This document shows positions 7,715-11,041 of a stretch of 11,041 bases of DNA, one piece after another. Source of the stretch: an uncultured Ruminococcus sp. Its GTDB lineage: Bacteria > Bacillota > Clostridia > Oscillospirales > Acutalibacteraceae. Each line of letters opens with the position of its first letter. The stretch's first letter is position 1. Made by a program: the position numbers and the translations under genes. A model generated the notes under the pieces. The model was not told where the DNA came from and searched no databases. It saw nothing but the letters and a program-made list of their open reading frames with translations. The DNA lies in assembly GCA_902783815.1 (NCBI GenBank), contig CACZSM010000172.1, positions 1-11,041 of the forward strand, written 5' to 3'.

Positions 7715-8536
7715 TCAATTATTCCTGAGATCTTTGATATGCTGCATCAGGGAGTCATTGGAGCAGCTGAATTCCGCCCAGGAGTATTCAATCATATATT
7801 CTCCGTTATAGGAATTAAGCGCAGAGACATCGCCGTTAAGCAGATTATAGAGATCGCAGCAGACGGCATCACGGTTGATATAGAGTTGTCTGTTTTGTTT
7901 AATGATAATATTAGAATAGCCGGCGTTTTTAAGATCCTTGATAAGGTCGTTAATATACTGAGATATTTTTTTAGAAGCCGAGCTGTCGAAATCATTTATT
8001 TCCAGAACATCAGAGGCGATATCTCTGCTTGTAACGGGGAAACCGCCCTGGTCGATAAGGTAAGCGAGGATTTCCTTAGAAATAGTCCTTGAAAAGTGCA
8101 GATGAGAGCCGTTATTATCGGTAACGGTAAAATTGCCGAAGGTTTTGATATTCAGACGGTTGTTAGTATTTTTTTCCTGAGTAGGGTAACGCAGATCACA
8201 CAGTTCATTTTTAATTTGTTCCTCTGCATACGGTTTAAGCACATAACCGCTTGGTCTTACAGACAGAGCGTCAAAGGCAAATTCCTTGTGACTTGTAACG
8301 AATACGATATTACATTTCGGAGCGTGTTGTTTAAGGCTCAGAGCAACCTCTATCCCGGACACTTTCCCAAGATCTATATCAAGAAATGCGACATCGAATG
8401 AATCCTTTTCCGGATATTCAATGAACTCCTTTGCCCTGCGGAAGCATACAACTTCAGCATCGGGATCAATTTTTATCAGAGTATCCCGGAGGCTGTTAAG
8501 AGCATTTATTTCATCATCTATTGCGAGTATTTTCAA
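7715..8536 (-). CDS. Two-component response regulator, REC plus SARP/OmpR-like winged helix
   Basis: A 273-residue cytoplasmic transcription regulator. The N-terminal receiver domain (about 1-118) is complete: the acidic pair D7 D8 in ILAIDDE, phospho-acceptor D53 in FLDIDLG, T81 in VFVTS and K101 in VLKPY. After a polar linker, IKTFGNFTV with SKEILAYLIDQGGFPVTSRD (about 131-175) has the look of a Trans_reg_C/SARP-type winged helix, not the LytTR domain usual for partners of LytS-type kinases. About 60 further residues follow, too short for a full BTAD domain. The preferred start is TTG at 8536, because GAGGTGA sits five bases in front and the product then begins MKILAIDDE; the GTG at 8545 has no ribosome site. 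It overlaps the kinase gene by 23 bases, so the two are one operon with coupled translation. Its target may be the divergent small gene at 9963-10204 (inference). Confidence 0.87.
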   Translation of the reverse strand: MKILAIDDEINALNSLRDTLIKIDPDAEVVCFRRAKEFIEYPEKDSFDVAFLDIDLGKVSGIEVALSLKQHAPKCNIVFVTSHKEFAFDALSVRPSGYVLKPYAEEQIKNELCDLRYPTQEKNTNNRLNIKTFGNFTVTDNNGSHLHFSRTISKEILAYLIDQGGFPVTSRDIASDVLEINDFDSSASKKISQYINDLIKDLKNAGYSNIIIKQNRQLYINRDAVCCDLYNLLNGDVSALNSYNGEYMIEYSWAEFSCSNDSLMQHIKDLRNN

Positions 8537-9848
8537 TGCTTTCACCTCTTGGGATGGTAATTGTACAGACGGTTCCGCTGTCTATGGTACTTTTTATAGA
8601 CAGGGTTCCGTTCACTTTTTCTTTAAGCCTGTAGCGGACATTAGCAATGCCGATATGGGATTCGTCGAGATCTTCCAGAATAGCCGTATTGAAGCCGGCG
8701 CCGTCATCTGATATTGTTATGACATGATTATTCTGGTCTGCATGGGTGCTTATTGTGACGGTACCGCAGCCGTTTTCGGATTTATGTATTCCATGCTTTA
8801 CGGCATTTTCTACGAGTGGCTGAACAGTCAGTATTGGTATTTTGAAGTTTGTGTCATTGATATCATAAACGATATTAAGATCATCTTCAAAGCGCAGCTT
8901 TTCCAGTGAGAGATATACCTTGACATGATTAAATTCACTTTCAAATGTAATTACTTCCTGTTTATTAGTGAAGTCAAGGTTAGTGCGGAGATAGTCAGAA
9001 AAATTCATAAGAGCCTTTTTAGCTTCAGGGGGGTCTTTGTCAACGAGATATATTATAGAAGTAAGACTATTATGAATAAAATGGGGTCTTATCTGAGAAA
9101 TTTTAAGGTTCATCTGCATACTTTCGATTTTTGACTTATAAAGTATCTGAGATTGTGTTTCATGGAGTTCATACAGTATAAAAGTGATGATACAGGATAA
9201 AGTAAGAGCAAGATTTCCAATATTCACATTAATCAGGTTTTCAATTATTGCCGCAGGCAAACAAAAAGCTAAATATACGATAAGTGAGCACATCAGATGA
9301 TTTTCAATGATTTTCCTGTTGATTATAATAATAACAATAGTTAATACCATGATGACTATATACAAAATGTAGAGAATAGCAATATTTGGTTTGGTATGAT
9401 AATTGTTTTTACCGGAGATGTAGTAGAACATTTTTGCAAATGGAGCAATAATGATCAGTATAATAACTGCAAAAGCCATCGAAAAACACAGACTCATAAG
9501 GAATTCAGAAATACTGCCTGATATTTTTTTACCGATATTATGTTTTATCAGCGCAAGAATAGTCAATAATATAAGCGGTTCGCAAAAGAGATAAATAAAC
9601 ACGCTGATTCTCGCTAAATAGTAGGAAAGAACAGATTTGTCACCATATGTAAGAAAAAGGACAATATCGCTGATGAGAAAGAAAAACATTTCAATATATA
9701 GTGGAAGTATCCGGGGTTCATCTTTTTTCCACTTTATTTTTCTCATCAGAAGGACAGAAATAATAATTACAAGGAACAGACAGCCCCAGATCTCAAAGCA
9801 TAATGTCAGAAAAGAGAATTTATCCCCATGAATAAAATCATTTGTCAA
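8514..9848 (-). CDS. Sensor histidine kinase, LytS/YpdA (His_kinase/HATPase_c) type, 7 TM
   Basis: A 444-residue membrane sensor kinase. About seven hydrophobic segments fill the first half (near 13-35, 48-68, 77-103, 117-142, 155-177, 186-204 and 209-227), with few extracellular residues, so the sensor is the membrane domain itself. A short helix leads to the phospho-acceptor block SQIRPHFIHNSLTSI with His256. The ATPase part has LVENAVKHG with Asn348, DDGAGF (381-386) and HIGIANVRYRL. The H-box has His259 where the family usually has Phe or Tyr. The start is TTG at 9848, preceded by GGTGAT four bases upstream with AGG further back; the next in-frame Met lies beyond the first membrane segment. 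It phosphorylates, by inference, the regulator encoded directly downstream. It is divergent from the small RNA/peptide gene. No peptidase or AgrB-like gene is in view, and the ligand is unknown. Confidence 0.88.
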   Translation of the reverse strand: MTNDFIHGDKFSFLTLCFEIWGCLFLVIIISVLLMRKIKWKKDEPRILPLYIEMFFFLISDIVLFLTYGDKSVLSYYLARISVFIYLFCEPLILLTILALIKHNIGKKISGSISEFLMSLCFSMAFAVIILIIIAPFAKMFYYISGKNNYHTKPNIAILYILYIVIMVLTIVIIIINRKIIENHLMCSLIVYLAFCLPAAIIENLINVNIGNLALTLSCIITFILYELHETQSQILYKSKIESMQMNLKISQIRPHFIHNSLTSIIYLVDKDPPEAKKALMNFSDYLRTNLDFTNKQEVITFESEFNHVKVYLSLEKLRFEDDLNIVYDINDTNFKIPILTVQPLVENAVKHGIHKSENGCGTVTISTHADQNNHVITISDDGAGFNTAILEDLDESHIGIANVRYRLKEKVNGTLSIKSTIDSGTVCTITIPRGESIENTRNR

Positions 9849-9891
9849 TTATATCACCATCCTGACGGCGCCGTGCCGCCGATCGTTTCCA

Positions 9892-9920
9892 ATTATACTA
9901 TACTATTTTTTACAGGAAAT
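9892..9920 (-). promoter_or_regulatory. Candidate promoter of the kinase-regulator operon
   Basis: A perfect TATAAT on the - strand (complement of 9892-9897) gives a start near 9885 and a leader of about 37 bases. No good -35 is present at 17 bases (ATTTCC at 9915-9920), which suggests activator dependence. Two TGTAA copies 10 bases apart (complement of 9920-9924 and 9910-9914) lie just upstream of the -10. The leader can form a small GC-rich hairpin (9866-9870 with 9877-9881) next to the ribosome site. Confidence 0.5.
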
Positions 9921-9935
9921 TACAACACTCTGATA

Positions 9936-9949
9936 ATGGAAAAATCCAT
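9936..9949. promoter_or_regulatory. Inverted repeat between divergent promoters, candidate operator
   Basis: ATGGA (9936-9940), AAAA, TCCAT (9945-9949). Outside the core, the flanking bases continue the symmetry with one mismatch. It lies between the kinase promoter and the + strand small-gene promoter, so a bound protein could affect both. It is short enough to be chance. Confidence 0.3.
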
Positions 9950-9958
9950 AATGTTTAT

Positions 9959-9977
9959 TTTGTTGAAATTTGTTGAA
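9959..9977 (+). repeat. Tandem direct repeat TTTGTTGAA, 10-base period, overlapping the -35
   Basis: TTTGTTGAA occurs at 9959-9967 and again at 9969-9977, identical over nine bases and exactly one helical turn apart. The second copy ends 10 bases before the -10 of the + strand promoter (9988-9993). SARP and OmpR-type activators typically bind such tandem repeats over the -35. This makes it a candidate site for the adjacent response regulator; the binding is inferred. Confidence 0.5.
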
Positions 9978-9993
9978 TCAAACATTGTATAAT
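9963..9993 (+). promoter_or_regulatory. Promoter of the small RNA/peptide gene
   Basis: A perfect TATAAT is at 9988-9993. TTGAAA at 9963-9968 is 19 bases upstream, longer than the optimal 17, as in activator-dependent promoters. The expected start is near 10000. Confidence 0.6.
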
Positions 9994-10064
9994 ATTTATC
10001 AAGACGGCAGAACAGGCTGTCTGAGGATGCGCGAGATCGTCTGAGAGGACTCAGGGGGTTTAAG

Positions 10065-10157
10065 ATGTCCTGTTTCGGACGATATCTTCTGACAATATGG
10101 AATAAATGCACTAATTCGTCACAGCAAAATACGCAGTTTGGTAAGTTATCGCCCTGA
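10065..10157 (+). CDS. Possible 30-residue small protein or peptide precursor
   Basis: A 30-codon ORF starts at ATG 10065 with AGGGGG (10053-10058) six bases upstream, a near-ideal ribosome site and better than those of several genes nearby. It begins MSCFGRYLLTIWNKC: a short basic-hydrophobic N-terminus with two cysteines (residues 3 and 15), then a Ser/Thr/Gln/Asn-rich tail. The TGA stop (10155-10157) lies inside the 5' arm of the terminator. I recognise no family. Its position, divergent from a 7-TM sensor kinase with an unknown ligand, would suit a signal peptide or a small modulator, but no export or processing gene is near. A chance ORF inside a non-coding RNA is a real alternative. Confidence 0.35.
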   Translation: MSCFGRYLLTIWNKCTNSSQQNTQFGKLSP

Positions 10158-10204
10158 CAGGTTTTCTTTGGTCTTGAGTTCCTGTAAAGGGCGGTTTCTT
10201 TTTT
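10148..10204 (+). terminator. Rho-independent terminator of the small transcript
   Basis: ATCGCCCT (10148-10155) pairs with AGGGCGGT (10188-10195, including one G-U). Inside it, ACAGG (10157-10161) pairs with CCTGT (10181-10185) across a small internal loop. The hairpin is followed by TTTCTTTTTT (10195-10204). In the - direction no T run follows, so it does not serve thrS. Confidence 0.8.
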
Positions 10205-10218
10205 CGTACAATATTTTT

Positions 10219-10254
10219 GCCGATGCAGACAATTCAAGCTGCATCGGCTTTTTT
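10219..10254 (+). terminator. Second, tandem + strand terminator
   Basis: A perfect 10-bp stem, GCCGATGCAG (10219-10228) and CTGCATCGGC (10239-10248), with a 10-base loop is followed by six T (10249-10254). It lies 15 bases after the first terminator's T tract. Read on the - strand, A runs flank it instead of T runs, so its polarity matches the small + strand gene and not thrS, whose stop is only 18 bases away. Confidence 0.85.
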
Positions 10255-10272
10255 GGTTTGTATTACAGAGGA

Positions 10273-11041
10273 TCAGTCTCTTTTTTTGGAGTCGATCTCA
10301 TCCTTTGCCATTTTTATGAAGTCCTCAACAGTCATACTGCCGAGGTTTACATTTTTTCTTGAACGGACGGAAACAGTACCTTCCTCGACCTCCTTATTAC
10401 CGATAACGAGCATATAAGGTATCTTTTCAAGCTGAGCTTCTCTGATCTTATAGCCGATCTTTTCGCTTCTGACATCCGTTGATACTCTTATTCCGGCGGC
10501 ATAGAGTTTAGCTTCGATTTCCTTAGCCTGATCTGCAAGGTTCTCGCTTATCGGCATAACTCTGACCTGTTCCGGCATCAGCCACATTGGCAGCGCTCCG
10601 GCGAATCTTTCAAGCATATATGCAAGAGTTCTTTCAAAGCAGCCGAGAGAAGTTCTGTGAATGATATACGGCAATTTCTTCTGACCGTCCTTATCTACAT
10701 AGTACATTCCGAATTTTTCTGCAAGCAGCATATCTATCTGTATTGTAACGATAGTATCTTCCTTGCCGAATACATTTTTATACTGTATATCGAGCTTCGG
10801 ACCATAGAAAGCAGCCTCGTCAATGCCTATCTCATATTTCAGACCGATATTGTCAAGTATTCTCTGCATTGCGCTTTGGGCATGGTTCCACTGTTCAGCC
10901 GTACCCTCATATTTATTGTCAGGGTTTGCCGGATCCCACTGTGAGAAACGGAATGTGCAGTTTTCAAGGAGTCCGACTGTATCAAGGAAGTATTTTGCAA
11001 GCTCCAGACAGCCCTTGAACTCATTTTCAAGCTGATCCGGA
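10273..11041 (-). CDS. thrS: Threonyl-tRNA synthetase, C-terminal part (runs off the right edge)
   Basis: A class II aminoacyl-tRNA synthetase that charges tRNA-Thr. The last 255 codons are present and the frame is open to the window edge, where the 5' part (editing domain and motifs 1-2) is missing. Visible are the catalytic-core stretch AAFYGPKLDIQYKNVFG; TIQID; motif 3 as IIHRTSLGCFERTLAYMLERFAG, whose His matches the third zinc ligand of ThrS; and the HGTP anticodon-binding domain starting PEQVRVMPISE, with DVRSEKIGYKIREAQLEKIPYMLVIGNKE. The stop is TGA at 10273-10275. No normal - strand terminator is seen after it. A T-box leader, common for thrS in Firmicutes, would be outside the window. 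ProRS and HisRS share the anticodon fold, but the motif 3 region fits ThrS best. Confidence 0.93.
   Translation of the reverse strand, partial: PDQLENEFKGCLELAKYFLDTVGLLENCTFRFSQWDPANPDNKYEGTAEQWNHAQSAMQRILDNIGLKYEIGIDEAAFYGPKLDIQYKNVFGKEDTIVTIQIDMLLAEKFGMYYVDKDGQKKLPYIIHRTSLGCFERTLAYMLERFAGALPMWLMPEQVRVMPISENLADQAKEIEAKLYAAGIRVSTDVRSEKIGYKIREAQLEKIPYMLVIGNKEVEEGTVSVRSRKNVNLGSMTVEDFIKMAKDEIDSKKRD

Larger units (their letters stand above)
10000..10204 (+). ncRNA. Predicted structured small transcript, family not recognised
   Basis: A stretch of about 205 bases is bounded by its own promoter and a terminator and is divergent from the kinase gene. Visible hairpins are CTGAG-AGGA-CTCAG near 10041-10054, and AAGAT-GTCC against GGAC-bulge-ATCTT near 10062-10089. 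The terminator stem lies at 10148-10195. ACAGG and CCTGT each occur twice, allowing alternative folds: an early ACAGG near 10012 could pair with CCTGT near 10068 or with CCTGT at 10181. It has no tmRNA, SRP RNA, RNase P or T-box signature that I can see. The size would suit a 6S-like RNA, but I recognise no 6S motif, so this is only a possibility. It may instead be the mRNA for the 30-codon ORF inside it. Confidence 0.5.

Noticed and set aside
9848..9856. TGATATAAT on the - strand, a perfect extended -10 overlapping the kinase start codon
   Set aside because: A transcript from here would start inside the gene, no -35 is present and no usable in-frame start follows before the first membrane segment. 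The TATAAT at 9892-9897 fits better.
10041..10060. CTGAGA motif in the small RNA reminiscent of the TPP riboswitch
   Set aside because: The other conserved TPP elements are absent, and the motif is explained by the small CTGAG/CTCAG hairpin.
10065..10157. Idea that the 30-codon ORF is an attenuation leader peptide for threonine control of thrS
   Set aside because: thrS is on the opposite strand and converges on it, no gene lies downstream on the + strand, and only three Thr codons are present and not clustered.

Overview
The window looks like chromosomal DNA of an AT-rich Gram-positive Clostridia member, most likely a Ruminococcus-like Oscillospiraceae. This rests on strong GGAGG-type ribosome binding sites, sigma-A style promoters (TTGNNN, 17 bases, TATAAT), the style of the ROK glucokinase and MltG, and a hairpin-rich repeat at the left edge of a kind I associate with Ruminococcaceae. 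The genus is an inference. No phage, transposase or CRISPR array was seen.

Left part, + strand (1-2835): a REP-like repeat, then a promoter and a compact three-gene operon. Its genes are a DJ-1/PfpI protein, 5-formyltetrahydrofolate cyclo-ligase (13-base overlap) and the endolytic murein transglycosylase MltG, closed by a 9-bp-stem terminator. Middle, + strand (2836-6511): a two-promoter leader with a small hairpin, then one very large gene for a multidomain diguanylate cyclase. That protein has an N-terminal region resembling a decayed STAND/AAA ATPase, a long TPR-like helical region, a GAF-like domain and an intact GGDEF domain without an I-site.

Right part, mostly - strand (6529-11041): ROK glucokinase with its own promoter and terminator, a response regulator and its 7-TM LytS/YpdA-type histidine kinase in one overlapping operon, and the C-terminal 255 codons of threonyl-tRNA synthetase at the right edge. 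Between the kinase and thrS lies a 424-base gap that is not empty. On the + strand it holds a promoter with a period-10 direct repeat, a predicted transcript of about 205 bases with several hairpins, a 30-codon small ORF with a very good ribosome binding site, and two consecutive terminators.

The most interesting unit is this divergent arrangement: a sensor kinase and a response regulator with a SARP/OmpR-like DNA-binding domain on one side, and a tiny independent RNA or peptide gene on the other. The promoter of the tiny gene carries tandem repeats of the sort such regulators bind. The large cyclase is second, because a probable dead NTPase module is joined to an apparently active c-di-GMP synthase. 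All functional statements come from motif reading. No search or folding program was run.
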